A DNA stretch of 64,000 nucleotides from Bacteroidales bacterium UBA1173 (GCA_002311655.1 DBYZ01000010.1:62001-126000), one strand, 5' to 3'. Shown: positions 22,748 through 32,992, counted from the stretch's first letter. The notes: generated from the sequence alone by a model not told the origin. Numbers and translations: made by a program.

Positions 22748-24448
22748 CTATGCTGTCACTCGCTCGAGCCATTTCACCATGCCGAACATCACCGACATTG
22801 AGACAACACAGATGGCGAGGAACACGCCCCAGCATTCCCAGATCGGCCATGCATCGTACATGAGAGGTCCGACGAAGATGAAGAGGTTGCCGATGGCTGT
22901 TGCACCAAGCCACAAGCCCTGGCACAAGCCCACCATGTGACGCGGAGCCACCTTCGACACGAATGAAAGTCCGAGAGGAGAGATGAACAACTCAGCAACG
23001 GTCAGGAAGAAGTAAGTCACGATGAGAACCCATGGTCCTGACTTGGCGAGACCTGCAGCTGCCATTTCGGCGGCGTTCATCGAGCGGAACTCTTCGCCTG
23101 AAGGATAACCGCAAGAGATTGAGAGCGCCATCAGGAAGAGGTATGCCAAACCTGCGATACCCATACCGTAAGCGATCTTGCGAGGTGTCGAGACGCCTTT
23201 GCCTCTTCTTACTAGCCATGCGAATGCTGCCATGACAATAGGTGTCAAGATAATGACGTACAATGGGTTAAGTGCCTGCCAAATCTCAGCCGGGAAGAAG
23301 TCGGTGACCACGAAGTCACGGGCTAACAACGTCAACGACTGGCTGTTCTGGTGGAACGAGAGCCAGAAGAAGATGGCGATGCCGAGAACTGCAAACAAAG
23401 CGTAGAGACGCTGTTTGATTTCCTTTGCCATTGCGAGTTTTTCCTCCTGAGTGTATTCGACCACTTCGGCTTTCTCTTTCTTTGCCGGCTGTGGGAATAT
23501 CTTCTTTGTGCAGAGGAACACCACCAATGATATCATCATGGCGACCACCGAAGCGATGAATGCGTAGTGAACGCCAGTGTTGAACACGTCGATATACTGT
23601 GAGCTGAATGCCACGAGGTCGGCTGGTGCGTTGCCAGCGTCAACCAATGACTTGGCCATGTTCTCGGTAAACTTCTGTGTCTGTTCGCCGTTGGCGAGAT
23701 ATTGGTGGCAGAGTGCCGGCATATCAGCATTGTAAACGAAGTTATGCGCTTTCAACCACCAGTTGCGGAGCATAGGAGCCACAAACGGAGCGATGACACC
23801 GCCGATGTTGATGAACACGTAGAAAATCTGGAAACCGCTGTCGCGACGGTCTTTTGCCTCAGCCAAAGCCTCAGGGCCTTTCTCAGCTGCCTCAGCCTCG
23901 AACTTGTCGTACAATTTTCCGACGAGAGCCTGCAGGTTGCCTTTGAACAAACCGTTACCAAATGAGATGCAGAGCAATGCGAAGCAGGTGAAGATCAAGA
24001 TGCCCCACCAGGCGCCGCCGTTGTCGAGGATGATGCCGTTGGCATCCTTGCTGAACATAGGGATAGCCAAGCCGACATAACCTGCAGCCATGATGATCAA
24101 ACCCCACTGGATGGTTCTCGGATAGTTCTGGGTGCGGTCAGCAATGATACCGCCAACCAAACTCAACACGTAGATTCCGAAATAGAACACCGAGTAGATG
24201 ATACTCGCGGTCTTATCCGGCAAGCCGAATTTTGAAACGAGGAACAACAGAAGGATGGCGTTCATGATGTAATAGCCGAAACGCTCGCCCATGTTGCTCA
24301 AAGCCGCTGCAATCAAGCCTTTAGGATGGTATTTCTTAGCCTGATTGAGATAGTAGACCAAAAATGGGATGACGACAATCAAGATGCCGATCAAAATCAC
24401 CAATGTGCGGTTGGTCTGCCATAAATTTGCAATTGATAATAATGACAT
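22748..24448 (-). CDS. POT-family proton-coupled oligopeptide transporter
   Basis: This 566-residue inner-membrane protein of the POT/PTR2 family imports di- and tripeptides with protons. It shows about twelve to fourteen hydrophobic segments. The signature ExxERFxYY region appears as SNMGERFGYYIM (about residues 51-62). A cytoplasmic charged loop near 195-215 (FEAEAAEKGPEALAEAKDRR) precedes FYVFINIGGVIAPFVAP, the second POT signature. A long hydrophilic stretch around 320-340 (PQPAKKEKAEVVEYTQEEK) divides the bundles. It is transcribed alone; a TATTTTTG element lies at 24514-24507 on this strand, close to the divergent valS promoter. Confidence 0.93.
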   Translation of the reverse strand: MSLLSIANLWQTNRTLVILIGILIVVIPFLVYYLNQAKKYHPKGLIAAALSNMGERFGYYIMNAILLLFLVSKFGLPDKTASIIYSVFYFGIYVLSLVGGIIADRTQNYPRTIQWGLIIMAAGYVGLAIPMFSKDANGIILDNGGAWWGILIFTCFALLCISFGNGLFKGNLQALVGKLYDKFEAEAAEKGPEALAEAKDRRDSGFQIFYVFINIGGVIAPFVAPMLRNWWLKAHNFVYNADMPALCHQYLANGEQTQKFTENMAKSLVDAGNAPADLVAFSSQYIDVFNTGVHYAFIASVVAMMISLVVFLCTKKIFPQPAKKEKAEVVEYTQEEKLAMAKEIKQRLYALFAVLGIAIFFWLSFHQNSQSLTLLARDFVVTDFFPAEIWQALNPLYVIILTPIVMAAFAWLVRRGKGVSTPRKIAYGMGIAGLAYLFLMALSISCGYPSGEEFRSMNAAEMAAAGLAKSGPWVLIVTYFFLTVAELFISPLGLSFVSKVAPRHMVGLCQGLWLGATAIGNLFIFVGPLMYDAWPIWECWGVFLAICVVSMSVMFGMVKWLERVTA

Positions 24449-24547
24449 AAAATTAAAATTTAGTTATACATTGATTAATTTCTCGTTTTCATCATTAAAA
24501 ATCGTACAAAAATAATAAAAAAGTTTTAATGCAAACAAGAAAAATCG

Positions 24548-24555
24548 TAATTTTG
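24548..24555 (+). promoter_or_regulatory. -7 element of valS
   Basis: TAATTTTG, about 30 bases before the valS ATG at 24586. The divergent peptide transporter gene has its own -7 element 34 bases away. Confidence 0.5.
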
Positions 24556-24585
24556 CGACTTAAATCCGAATTTTAAATATCAGAT

Positions 24586-27213
24586 ATGGAATTATCGAGC
24601 AAATACAGTCCGCAGACGACAGAAGAGAAATGGTACGAACACTGGATGAAAAAGAACTATTTTCACTCCACTCCTGATGAACGTGAACCTTACACCATCG
24701 TGATTCCGCCACCGAATGTGACCGGCGTGCTTCACATGGGCCACATGTTGAACAACACCATTCAGGACGTGCTCATCCGCCGCGCGAGAATGCAGGGCAA
24801 GAACGCCTGCTGGGTGCCGGGTACTGACCATGCTTCTATCGCTACCGAAGCCAAGGTGGTGAACAAACTGGCTCAGCAAGGCATCAAGAAGACCGACATC
24901 GGACGCGAGGAGTTCCTCAAACATGCCTGGGACTGGACGCACGAACACGGCGGCATCATCTTGAAGCAGCTCCGTAAGCTCGGATGCTCATGCGACTGGG
25001 AACGTACTTCGTTCACCATGGACGAAATCCGTTCAAAGAGCGTGATTCACGTGTTCTGCGACCTTTATAAGAAAGGCCTCATCTACCGCGGCGTGCGTAT
25101 GGTCAACTGGGACCCGAAGGCTCTCACGGCGTTGAGCGACGAGGAAGTCATCTATAAAGAGGAACATAGCAAGCTTTTCTACCTCAGATATAAGATTGAA
25201 GGCGAGAACGGATACGCTGTCGTGGCTACCACACGTCCTGAGACAATCATGGGCGACACCGCCATGTGTATCAACCCGAACGACCCGAAGAACCAGCATC
25301 TGAGAGGTAAGAAAGTCATCGTCCCGCTGGTGAACCGCGTCATCCCGGTCATCGAAGACGAATATGTCGACATCGAGTTCGGTACAGGCTGCCTGAAGGT
25401 GACTCCGGCTCACGATGTCAACGACTATATGCTCGGTGAGAAACATAACTTACAGACTATCAATATCTTCAACGATGATGCCACCATCAGCGAGGCTGCC
25501 GGAATGTACGTCGGAATGGACCGTGAGGCAGTGCGCAAACAGATTGTCATCGACCTCAAGGAAGCCGATTTGCTCGAGAAAGTTGAAGACTATAATAATA
25601 AGGTGGGATATTCGGAGCGCACCAACGTCCCGATCGAGCCGAAGCTCTCTATGCAGTGGTTTCTCAAAATGGAACACCTCGCACAGATAGCGCTGAAGCC
25701 TGTGGAGACTGGCGACATCCAGTTCTATCCTGCGAAATATGTCAACCTCTACCGCCACTGGCTCGAGAACATCAAAGACTGGTGCATCAGCCGTCAGCTG
25801 TGGTGGGGACATCAGATTCCGGCATATTACCTGCCTGAAGGCGGCTATGTGGTGGCTGAATCTGACGAAGAGGCACTCAAACTCGCAAAAGAGAAGACTG
25901 GCAATAACAAACTGACAATGAGCGACTTACGTCGTGACAGCGACTGTCTAGACACATGGTTCAGCTCATGGTTGTGGCCTCTCTCGTTGTTCAACGGCAT
26001 CCTTGACCCGGACAACGCCGAGTTTAAATATTATTACCCGACCAACGACCTCATCACCGCTCCTGACATTATCTTCTTCTGGGTCGCCAGAATGATTATG
26101 GCAGGGGAGGAGTACGAAGGAAAAGTCCCGTTCGGCAACGTCTATTTCACCGGTATCGTTCGCGACAAGCTCGGTCGTAAGATGTCGAAATCGTTGGGCA
26201 ACTCTCCTGATCCGATTGAACTCATCGAAAACTACGGTGCTGACGGCGTCCGTATGGGAATGCTGCTCTCAGCTCCAGCTGGCAACGACATCTTGTTCGA
26301 CGTGGCACTCTGCGAGCAGGGACGTAACTTCTGCAACAAGATCTGGAACGCTCTCCGCTTGGTCCGTGGCTGGAATGTCGACGAAAACGCACCTCAGCCT
26401 GACACCGCCAAGATGGCTGTGAAGTGGTTCGACGCACGTTACAACCAGGTTCTCGCCGAGATGAACGACAACTTCGAGAAATACCGTCTGAGCGATGCCT
26501 TGATGGGCGTTTACAAGCTCACTTGGGACGACTTCTGCTCATGGTATCTCGAGATGGTGAAAGCTCCTATGGGACAGGCTGTCGATGGCGTAACTTACAG
26601 AGCCACAGTCACTTTCTTCGAGAATTTGATGAAGCTCCTGCATCCGTTCATGCCGTTCATCACAGAAGAGATTTATCATAACCTCAACGAGCGCAACGAA
26701 GGCGACGATATCATCATCGCACAACAGCCGAAACAGAAAGAGATTGATAATCAGGTGCTTGCACAGTTCGATTTCACCATGGATGTCATCAACAACATTC
26801 GTAAGATCCGTGCCGAGAAGAATATCTCGTTCAAAGAAGCTCTGGATTTGGTTGTCATCGACAATGGCACTGCAAACAAGGACTTTGACTGTATCATAGA
26901 GAAGTTAACTAACGTTAAATCAATAACATACACAACCGATAAGCCGGCCGACGCATTCGGATTCCTCGTACGCTCGAAAGAATATTTTATCCCGGTGACC
27001 GACTCTGTCGACACTGAAGCCGAGTTGAAGAAACTCGAGGAAGAGCTGAAATACGCACAAGGTTTCTTGAAGTCTGTGGAGGCTAAGCTCTCAAACGAGA
27101 AGTTCGTCAACGGAGCACCTGCCGCTGTCGTCGACAAGGAACGCAAGAAAAAATCCGATGCCGAGGCGAAGATTGCAGTGCTCGAGCAGCAAATAAAGTC
27201 ACTTAAAAAGTAA
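24586..27213 (+). CDS. valS: Valyl-tRNA synthetase
   Basis: ValS charges tRNA-Val with valine and edits mischarged threonine. It has 875 residues, normal for the family. The class I signatures are HMGH (residues 50-53, in [14 protein letters not shown]) and KMSKS (532-536, in [10 protein letters not shown]). The editing domain carries [13 protein letters not shown]. The C-terminus (about 810-875) is a Lys/Glu-rich coiled coil ([20 protein letters not shown]), the usual tRNA-binding arm. It is a single gene; downstream lies a long palindromic element and then convergent genes. Confidence 0.98.
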   Translation: MELSSKYSPQTTEEKWYEHWMKKNYFHSTPDEREPYTIVIPPPNVTGVLHMGHMLNNTIQDVLIRRARMQGKNACWVPGTDHASIATEAKVVNKLAQQGIKKTDIGREEFLKHAWDWTHEHGGIILKQLRKLGCSCDWERTSFTMDEIRSKSVIHVFCDLYKKGLIYRGVRMVNWDPKALTALSDEEVIYKEEHSKLFYLRYKIEGENGYAVVATTRPETIMGDTAMCINPNDPKNQHLRGKKVIVPLVNRVIPVIEDEYVDIEFGTGCLKVTPAHDVNDYMLGEKHNLQTINIFNDDATISEAAGMYVGMDREAVRKQIVIDLKEADLLEKVEDYNNKVGYSERTNVPIEPKLSMQWFLKMEHLAQIALKPVETGDIQFYPAKYVNLYRHWLENIKDWCISRQLWWGHQIPAYYLPEGGYVVAESDEEALKLAKEKTGNNKLTMSDLRRDSDCLDTWFSSWLWPLSLFNGILDPDNAEFKYYYPTNDLITAPDIIFFWVARMIMAGEEYEGKVPFGNVYFTGIVRDKLGRKMSKSLGNSPDPIELIENYGADGVRMGMLLSAPAGNDILFDVALCEQGRNFCNKIWNALRLVRGWNVDENAPQPDTAKMAVKWFDARYNQVLAEMNDNFEKYRLSDALMGVYKLTWDDFCSWYLEMVKAPMGQAVDGVTYRATVTFFENLMKLLHPFMPFITEEIYHNLNERNEGDDIIIAQQPKQKEIDNQVLAQFDFTMDVINNIRKIRAEKNISFKEALDLVVIDNGTANKDFDCIIEKLTNVKSITYTTDKPADAFGFLVRSKEYFIPVTDSVDTEAELKKLEEELKYAQGFLKSVEAKLSNEKFVNGAPAAVVDKERKKKSDAEAKIAVLEQQIKSLKK

Positions 27214-27223
27214 CAAACACCTT

Positions 27224-27338
27224 CGTCATTTCGAGCGAAGTCGAGAAATCACCGGCAATTGAATGTTGCAGAATCATTCAGATGGCGATGATTTCTCCAT
27301 TTCACTCCATTTCATTGCGTTTCAGTCGAAATGACGAC
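27224..27338. repeat. Palindromic interspersed element, full form (copy A)
   Basis: It begins CGTCATTTCGAGCGAAGTCG and ends CAGTCGAAATGACGAC, so the ends are inverted repeats. An inner hairpin (CACCGGCAATTGAATG with CATTCAGATGGCGATG) fills the centre. It sits exactly at the tail-to-tail junction of valS and the LUD gene and may end transcription from both sides. Copy B is at 50231-50344. Confidence 0.85.
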
Positions 27339-27350
27339 TAAAAACTATTT

Positions 27351-28022
27351 TTATTCTTCTTCAACAAGGAATAGCGCAATTTGTTTGATGCCTTGAGCAC
27401 CGATGACCAGTTGATTGTCGATTTCGGTGCTTTTGCTGGCGCCACTAATAATAACGGTTTCGGTAGGTTTGCTGGAACCGTATTTTTCTTTTAGGCTGTG
27501 CAAGGCGTCTTTCATGCTCGCCACAATCTGACTTGGAGAAGCGAAGACCAACAGAGTGTCGACATTGGAATAGGCGGCGCGTGAACCTGCGCATTTGTCA
27601 GTAATCATTATGCTTCCGGTGTGTGCGATGAGACTCTCGCAGTCGACGATGCTTACCGTTTTCTTTCGTTTGGTGGTGTAGTCGCGACACAACTCAATGC
27701 CTGAATCCTTAAACACTGCTTCCATCTTCATGCTGGTGGAGCAGAGCGGTTCCCATTGGTTCTCAACGATATACTGCTTCATCGCGTTGATGAAGTCGGC
27801 CTGGCTCTCGAAATACACGAAGATTCCGCCGTTGTTTTTGAAACGTTCCACGAAGGTGAAGTCGGCACCGTCTTCTTCTTTGAATGGCGTCCAAGTGTCG
27901 GCCTTCATGTTGACGTCGGTGAAAAGATTCTCGTCTTTTGCCAATACTGCCTCACGAACCTTCGCAAGGATCTGTTCCTTGTTGGTGCGTTCACTGAGAT
28001 TTCCAAACGAGAATATTTTCAT
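27351..28022 (-). CDS. LUD-domain protein (LutC/YkgG family)
   Basis: This 223-residue protein has a LUD domain, found in LutC-type lactate-utilisation proteins. Supporting blocks are VREAVLAKDENLF near the start, ESLIAHTGSIMITDKCAGSR in the middle (the conserved A-x-T-G-S loop) and ASPSQIVASMKDAL towards the end. No lutA or lutB partner is nearby. It starts 3 bases downstream of ftsH on the same strand, an arrangement seen in many Bacteroidales. A role in lactate oxidation is therefore not assured. Confidence 0.85.
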   Translation of the reverse strand: MKIFSFGNLSERTNKEQILAKVREAVLAKDENLFTDVNMKADTWTPFKEEDGADFTFVERFKNNGGIFVYFESQADFINAMKQYIVENQWEPLCSTSMKMEAVFKDSGIELCRDYTTKRKKTVSIVDCESLIAHTGSIMITDKCAGSRAAYSNVDTLLVFASPSQIVASMKDALHSLKEKYGSSKPTETVIISGASKSTEIDNQLVIGAQGIKQIALFLVEEE

Positions 28023-28025
28023 GGC

Positions 28026-29942
28026 TTATGCTGTTGTTTCGTTTCTTTTAAATGATCTTTCTTCCTGTTTCCACGGGCGTTCGCCGAAGATGGCAACGAG
28101 GTCGTCGCTGAATATCACTTCCTTGTCGATGAGCTTCTCGGCGAGCTGTGTGAGCCCGTCTTTATGCTCGTTGAGGATGCGCAGAGCCTCCTGATAGGCA
28201 CTCTCTATGAGTTTGCTCACCTCTGCGTCGATCTTCTCGGCTGTCTTCTCGCTGAACGGCTTCTGGAATGAATATTCTTGCTGACCTGTTGAGTCATAAT
28301 AACTTACGTTGCCGATGGTCTCGTCGAGACCGTAGTACATCACCATGGCATGGGCTTGTTTCGACACCTTTTCGAGGTCGTTTAAGGCGCCTGTCGAGAT
28401 CTGTCCGAAGATGATCTGTTCAGCGGCGCGGCCGCCCAATGTGGCAATCATCTCGTGGTACATCTGTTCTTTGGTGGTTATCTGACGCTCGTCTGGAAGA
28501 TACCAGGCTGCGCCGAGGGCTTTTCCACGTGGGACTATCGTCACCTTCACCAGCGGATGAGCGTGTTCGAGCATCCAGCTTGTGGTGGCGTGTCCAGCCT
28601 CGTGATAGGCGATGACTTTCTTCTCAGATTGCGTGATGACCGAGTTTTTCTTCTCCAAGCCTCCTACGATACGGTCGATGGCATCGAGGAAGTCCTGTTT
28701 CTCGATGTTATCCTTGTTTTTGCGTGCCGCGATGAGCGCTGCCTCGTTGCAGACGTTGGCAATGTCGGCTCCTGAGAATCCTGGAGTCTGTTTTGCCAGA
28801 AACTCCTTTTCGACATCGTTGCCGAGTTTCAGTCCGCGCATGTGGACCTCGAAGATCTCGCGACGACCGTTCAAGTCTGGCAGTTCGACATAAATCTGGC
28901 GGTCGAAACGTCCGGCGCGCATCAGTGCCTTGTCGAGGATGTCGGCACGGTTTGTAGCTGCAAGCACGATGACGCCGCTGTTGGTGCCGAAGCCGTCCAT
29001 CTCTGTAAGCAGCTGATTCAGAGTGCTTTCACGCTCGTCGTTGCCGCCACTCATGATGTTCTTGCCACGGGCGCGTCCGATGGCGTCGATCTCGTCGATG
29101 AATATGATACAAGGTGATTTCTCCTTCGCTTGTTTGAAAAGGTCGCGCACACGTGAGGCGCCGACGCCAACAAACATCTCCACGAAGTCGGAACCCGAGA
29201 TGCTGAAGAACGGCACGTTAGCCTCGCCAGCCACTGATTTCGCCAGCAAAGTCTTACCTGTTCCTGGAGGGCCCACCAGCAAAACGCCTTTCGGAATCTT
29301 GCCGCCCAAACGTGTGTATCGCATAGGATTCCTGAGGAAATCGACGATCTCCATCACTTCTTCCTTGGCTTCTTCGAGTCCAGCCACGTCTTTAAACGTG
29401 GTCTTGTTGTCTTTCTCCTGGTCGTAGAGCTGAGCCTTCGATTTTCCGATGCTGAAAATCTGTCCGCCGCCCATGCCGCTGCCGCCGTTGCCCATCCTGC
29501 GCATTATCAGAATCCAGAAGACGATGATAAGCAAAAGCGGAGTCCATCCGATGATCTCGCCCCAGAAGTTGGTGCGCTCGACAGGGATGACTTCGATAGG
29601 ATTTGAAAGGCCTTGCTGAGCCTCGTCGACCTTGGTGTAGAGACGGTCTTCCGACACTTTTAAGGTGTAGTTCGGCGTCTTGCCAAACGTTTGTTTCGTG
29701 TCGTTTGGGAAATACTTGCGCATTCCCTGCTCGTTGAGGTATATCTCGGCGGTTTTGCCGTTTATCAACTCGATTTTTTCAATGTCCTGCTCTTTGAGCA
29801 TCTTCGTGAGCTCGGTCATCGTGGTCTCTTTGACGCTGCCTGCGCTGCTGAACACTATCGACCCGATGAAAAACGCTATCAGGACGATGTAAATCCAGTA
29901 AAAACCTATTTTTTTCTTTGGCTTGTTGTTGATTTCTGCCAT
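28026..29942 (-). CDS. ftsH: ATP-dependent zinc metalloprotease FtsH
   Basis: FtsH is a membrane-anchored AAA+ protease that degrades damaged membrane proteins and regulators. It has 638 residues. Membrane helices lie at about 13-32 and 131-148 with a periplasmic domain between them. The AAA domain has Walker A GPPGTGKT (224-231), Walker B IFIDEID (280-286) and the second region of homology near [20 protein letters not shown]. The zinc site is HEAGH (447-451). It is the middle gene of a minus-strand operon rsfS-ftsH-LUD, with gaps of 25 and 3 bases. Confidence 0.98.
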   Translation of the reverse strand: MAEINNKPKKKIGFYWIYIVLIAFFIGSIVFSSAGSVKETTMTELTKMLKEQDIEKIELINGKTAEIYLNEQGMRKYFPNDTKQTFGKTPNYTLKVSEDRLYTKVDEAQQGLSNPIEVIPVERTNFWGEIIGWTPLLLIIVFWILIMRRMGNGGSGMGGGQIFSIGKSKAQLYDQEKDNKTTFKDVAGLEEAKEEVMEIVDFLRNPMRYTRLGGKIPKGVLLVGPPGTGKTLLAKSVAGEANVPFFSISGSDFVEMFVGVGASRVRDLFKQAKEKSPCIIFIDEIDAIGRARGKNIMSGGNDERESTLNQLLTEMDGFGTNSGVIVLAATNRADILDKALMRAGRFDRQIYVELPDLNGRREIFEVHMRGLKLGNDVEKEFLAKQTPGFSGADIANVCNEAALIAARKNKDNIEKQDFLDAIDRIVGGLEKKNSVITQSEKKVIAYHEAGHATTSWMLEHAHPLVKVTIVPRGKALGAAWYLPDERQITTKEQMYHEMIATLGGRAAEQIIFGQISTGALNDLEKVSKQAHAMVMYYGLDETIGNVSYYDSTGQQEYSFQKPFSEKTAEKIDAEVSKLIESAYQEALRILNEHKDGLTQLAEKLIDKEVIFSDDLVAIFGERPWKQEERSFKRNETTA

Positions 29943-29967
29943 CTTTTCTCTTTTTTGTTATCTTTTA

Positions 29968-30339
29968 TCAATCCTCGTAAACACGTTTCTCAGCGTCAGC
30001 CCACAACTCCTCCAACTGGAAGAAACTGCGTTTTGGCTCGAGAAATACGTGTACTACGACATCGATATAATCCAACAAAATCCATTCCGAATTTTCAAAG
30101 CCCTCCTCGTGATAGACATGCACGTGAAGCTTGTTGCGGACGTTGTCGATGATCTTCTCCGCTATGGCGTTCACCTGAGTCTTCGACTGGGCGTGGCAAA
30201 TAACGAAATAGTCGGTCACTGCTGAGTGTAACTCTCTCATATCCAATGATGTAACCTCTTTTGCCTTTGCCTCCAACATGGTCTCGACGATGGTGTTCAA
30301 AACCTCTTCTGTATTGTCGTTTTCGTGTCTGATTCTCAT
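29968..30339 (-). CDS. rsfS: Ribosome silencing factor RsfS
   Basis: RsfS binds ribosomal protein L14 and blocks subunit joining when nutrients are low. It has 123 residues, typical for the family. Markers are ELHSAVTDYFVICHAQSKTQ and the C-terminal WILLDYIDVVVHVFLEPKRS followed by FFQLEELW. The ATG at 30339 is chosen because the longer frame (from 30399) would run through the TATCTTTGC element at 30364-30356. It is first in the operon with ftsH and the LUD gene, and divergent from birA. Confidence 0.95.
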   Translation of the reverse strand: MRIRHENDNTEEVLNTIVETMLEAKAKEVTSLDMRELHSAVTDYFVICHAQSKTQVNAIAEKIIDNVRNKLHVHVYHEEGFENSEWILLDYIDVVVHVFLEPKRSFFQLEELWADAEKRVYED

Positions 30340-30355
30340 AAATACAAAAATTTTT

Positions 30356-30364
30356 GCAAAGATA
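30356..30364 (-). promoter_or_regulatory. -7 element of the rsfS-ftsH-LUD operon
   Basis: TATCTTTGC on the minus strand, 16 bases before the rsfS start codon; it decides the rsfS start. Confidence 0.65.
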
Positions 30365-30450
30365 CTCAATAAATTTGAAGATTTTAATATCGAGGTCAAG
30401 AAAAATTATTTATTTTTGTTTTTTCTTAGAAAAACCGATGATTTAAGACG

Positions 30451-31203
30451 ATGACAATGAAAATTTTGCGTTTTGATGAGATAAATTCTACGAATGTTTA
30501 TCTGTATGACAAAATTTCCGAAAAAAATGACATTTCGGATACCGTTGTCGTCGCAGCTCATCAGACGGCAGGCAGAGGGATGGATAAAAACCGGTGGGAA
30601 AGTGAGGCAGGGAAAAATCTTCTGTTCAGTATCGCGTTGAATGTCAATTTCTTGGAAGCTGAAAACCAGTTTAAAATCTCGCAGGCGGTGTCAGTGGCTA
30701 TTGTCGAGACGCTGTCGCAATTTGTTGATAATCAGAATCTTTTCATAAAATGGCCTAACGATATCTATTTCGGCGACAAGAAGCTTGCCGGCATGCTGAT
30801 TCAGAACACCATCGAAGGCCGCATGATGGGGGTCTCTATCATTGGTATCGGATTGAATGTCAATCAGATAGAGTTTTCAAGCGACATCCCCAATCCGATA
30901 TCTTTAAAGCAGATTTCGGGCGAAGATTTTGATTTGGAGAATCTTCTAAATCTGTTGATAAAAAACATTAAGTCTTCGGTTGAAGGTCTTCGGATTAAAG
31001 AGAATCAGATAGCGATTAACGAAAAATACATCTCGAAGGCGTATCGTTATCGCCAGTGGGCTGATTATCTATATAAAAACAAAGTCAAATCCATGATTAT
31101 CAATGGATTTGACTGTTATGGTAGATTGATTTTAGAAGATCAGTCGGGCGATGAAATCATCTGCGACGTTAAAGAGTTACAGTTTTTTCCGCCATCATGT
31201 TGA
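30451..31203 (+). CDS. birA: Biotin-[acetyl-CoA-carboxylase] ligase
   Basis: This enzyme activates biotin with ATP and attaches it to the biotin carrier protein of carboxylases. It has 250 residues. The family motifs are QTAGRGMDKNRWES (the GRGxxxRxW biotinyl-AMP loop), KWPNDIYFGDKKLAGMLIQN and GIGLNVNQ. The N-terminal DNA-binding domain of E. coli BirA is absent, so it should be a ligase without repressor function. ATG at 30451 or 30457 are both possible. Its 3' end overlaps the convergent SRPBCC gene by 35 bases. Confidence 0.95.
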   Translation: MTMKILRFDEINSTNVYLYDKISEKNDISDTVVVAAHQTAGRGMDKNRWESEAGKNLLFSIALNVNFLEAENQFKISQAVSVAIVETLSQFVDNQNLFIKWPNDIYFGDKKLAGMLIQNTIEGRMMGVSIIGIGLNVNQIEFSSDIPNPISLKQISGEDFDLENLLNLLIKNIKSSVEGLRIKENQIAINEKYISKAYRYRQWADYLYKNKVKSMIINGFDCYGRLILEDQSGDEIICDVKELQFFPPSC

Positions 31204-31558
31204 CGAGGTTCTGAAGCGGGCGTTTAGCCATCATTGCCATGAGCGGGTTCAGCTCGGCGTCAATCTCGAACATCACGCGGCAGTTGTTGCCGAGTCCGGC
31301 GATTTTTATACTTAACACGAACGGGAAAGGCACCTTTCCGACTGGCACCAGCTGCACCAGACTGTATGTTATCCTTTGGCTTACGCGCAGGGCAATGCTG
31401 CCCATACCTTGCACGGTGAACGAGAGGTTGTCCTCGTTGGCCTGCACGTTGACAGCCTGTTCAGGAAGCAGCGCCGGAATATTGCGCATGTCGCTGACAA
31501 TTCCGAAAAACTCCTGCTCGCTCTTGCTGTTATCAATATATTGAGACTGTATTAACAT
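31169..31558 (-). CDS. SRPBCC/START-like family protein
   Basis: This 129-residue protein looks like the small Bacteroidota SRPBCC (polyketide cyclase/START-like) proteins. It has alternating beta strands, a final amphipathic helix (NPLMAMMAKRPLQNLVNMMA) and an N-terminal helix with EFFGIVSDMRNIPALLP. Such proteins have a hydrophobic pocket, but the ligand here is unknown. The ATG at 31558 is preferred over TTG 31576, which lies inside a heptamer array. It is probably co-transcribed behind pyrE (40-base gap filled by that array). Its end overlaps birA by 35 bases tail to tail. Confidence 0.75.
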   Translation of the reverse strand: MLIQSQYIDNSKSEQEFFGIVSDMRNIPALLPEQAVNVQANEDNLSFTVQGMGSIALRVSQRITYSLVQLVPVGKVPFPFVLSIKIAGLGNNCRVMFEIDAELNPLMAMMAKRPLQNLVNMMAEKTVTL

Positions 31559-31561
31559 ATC

Positions 31562-31599
31562 AACTTCAAACTCCAAACTTCAAACTCCAAACTTCAAAC
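31562..31599. repeat. Heptamer array (CTTCAAA/CTCCAAA)n
   Basis: Five units alternate CTTCAAA and CTCCAAA and fill the space between pyrE and the SRPBCC gene, ending exactly at the pyrE stop codon. Same family as 15121-15150. Confidence 0.85.
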
Positions 31600-32246
31600 T
31601 ATAATCTCGCGTCAGACCAAGCCTGTGGGCTCTTTCTCCATTCCTTGAGGCTCTGCATTTGGTCGTCGCTGACGTAGTTCTCTTCAACGGCTTTTTCTAT
31701 CAAAGCTTCGTAATTACTGATTGTCACGAGGTCGCAGTCGGCTTTTTTGAATGCCTCTGTCGCTGCGTCGAGCTGGTAGGTGAAGATAGCCATCATGCCT
31801 TTCACGTTGGCGCCTTTCTCGCGAAGAGCCTCGACAGCTGCAAGGCTTGATTTTCCTGTTGAGACGAGGTCTTCGATGACCACGACCGAAGCGCCTTTCT
31901 GCACTATGCCTTCAACCTGGTTGTTGAGACCGTGTGATTTCGCTTCCGAGCGCACGTAGCAGAATGGTAGACCCAGTTCCTGAGCCACCAGAACGCCTTG
32001 AGGGATGCCGCCTGTCGCCACGCCTGCGATGAGGTCCGGCTTGCCGTAATGCTCCACACACATCCTCACGAAAGCCTCGCGGATGAAGGTGCGGATGTTA
32101 GGATACGACAATGTGATGCGGTTGTCGCAGTAAATTGGCGACTTTAATCCGCTTGCCCATGTAAAAGGACTTGCAGGATTCAATTTTATTGCTTTAATTT
32201 GCAGCAGAAAATTCGCTAATGATAAAGCGGTATCTTTTTCGATCAT
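31599..32246 (-). CDS. pyrE: Orotate phosphoribosyltransferase
   Basis: PyrE joins orotate and PRPP to give orotidine 5'-phosphate in pyrimidine synthesis. It has 215 residues. The PRPP-binding motif is VVVIEDLVSTGKS, and FTWASGLKSPIYCDNR near the N-terminus and VATGGIPQGV are typical. The ATG at 32246 is chosen since it fits the family start and lies behind a TACATTTG -7 element (32273-32266). The NUDIX gene is divergent; the two start codons are only 22 bases apart. The SRPBCC gene follows in the same direction. Confidence 0.96.
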   Translation of the reverse strand: MIEKDTALSLANFLLQIKAIKLNPASPFTWASGLKSPIYCDNRITLSYPNIRTFIREAFVRMCVEHYGKPDLIAGVATGGIPQGVLVAQELGLPFCYVRSEAKSHGLNNQVEGIVQKGASVVVIEDLVSTGKSSLAAVEALREKGANVKGMMAIFTYQLDAATEAFKKADCDLVTISNYEALIEKAVEENYVSDDQMQSLKEWRKSPQAWSDARL

Positions 32247-32264
32247 AATGAGTTTAAATTTTGT

Positions 32265-32291
32265 GCAAATGTACAGACTTTTTTGTAACAA
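32265..32291 (-). promoter_or_regulatory. pyrE promoter overlapping the NUDIX start codon
   Basis: On the minus strand TTG (32291-32289), 15 bases, then TACATTTG (32273-32266). The complement of this -7 element contains the ATG (32269-32271) of the divergent NUDIX gene. Confidence 0.55.
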
Positions 32292-32880
32292 TCGGCTTTT
32301 GACTGCAAATAATTTTTGCGAAAATTTGTTATCTGTTGATAATAAATGTGTTAAAAATTGCGACGATATAGTGTCGAAAATCATGCGATGGCTTGACGAC
32401 GAGAGCGTCGGAAACCTCGATTTGGGAGATGTCGACGGCGAGAGCCTGGCTTATGCTGTCAAGTGGATTTTTCGGCAGGCGCCGGCGGCAGGCGGAGTGG
32501 TAGTCATTGACAATCAGTTTGTGGCGATTGAGCGAAACGGTATCCCCGACCTTCCGAAGGGACATATCGAAAAAGGCGAGAGTCCGGAAGTAGCCGCATT
32601 ACGCGAAGTGGAGGAGGAGACCGGCATCACGAATCTTGAGATTATAAAGGAACTGCCTGCGACATGGCACTGCTATCTCCTTGATAACCAGTGGACAATA
32701 AAGAAGACCAGCTGGTTTTTGATGAAAACATGTTCGGGAATGAAAAACATTCCGCAAACCGAGGAAGGTATAACAAGGGTGTACCTTATTAATAAGGAGG
32801 ATATCCGTGATTTTGAGGCGAAGACTTTTGCGTCGTTGAGGACGCTTGTTCCGGAGATCCGAGAGTTTTTAAAAAATTAA
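32269..32880 (+). CDS. NUDIX hydrolase
   Basis: This 203-residue protein carries the NUDIX box GHIEKGESPEVAALREVEEETGI-like (about residues 104-126), with the pattern G-x5-E-x7-R-E-x2-E-E-x-G intact. It should hydrolyse a nucleoside diphosphate linked to another group; the substrate cannot be read from the sequence. The N-terminal 70 residues (MYRLFCNNRLLTANN) are typical of the Bacteroidota version. ATG 32269 is preferred; ATG 32248 is in frame and also possible. It is divergent from pyrE and ends at a terminator. Confidence 0.9.
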   Translation: MYRLFCNNRLLTANNFCENLLSVDNKCVKNCDDIVSKIMRWLDDESVGNLDLGDVDGESLAYAVKWIFRQAPAAGGVVVIDNQFVAIERNGIPDLPKGHIEKGESPEVAALREVEEETGITNLEIIKELPATWHCYLLDNQWTIKKTSWFLMKTCSGMKNIPQTEEGITRVYLINKEDIRDFEAKTFASLRTLVPEIREFLKN

Positions 32881-32897
32881 TCGTAGTATCATACATG

Positions 32898-32927
32898 AAA
32901 AGCAGTCAAATCTTGGCTGCTTTTTTT
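32898..32927 (+). terminator. Terminator after the NUDIX gene
   Basis: AGCAGTCAA (32901-32909) pairs with TTGGCTGCT-like (32913-32921) with one G-T pair, followed by seven T. Confidence 0.75.
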
Positions 32928-32953
32928 ATTTGTTCAGTATTTAAAATTTTTCG

Positions 32954-32961
32954 TATTTTTG
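32954..32961 (+). promoter_or_regulatory. -7 element of coaD
   Basis: TATTTTTG, 31 bases before the coaD ATG at 32993. Confidence 0.5.
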
Positions 32962-32992
32962 TAAGTTTATTAATGGTGTAAAACGGACTGTT

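Noticed and set aside
30340..30399. N-terminal extension of RsfS
   Set aside because: The extension crosses the -7 element and does not resemble the family N-terminus.
31559..31576. TTG start of the SRPBCC gene
   Set aside because: It begins in the heptamer array; the ATG at 31558 is the natural start.
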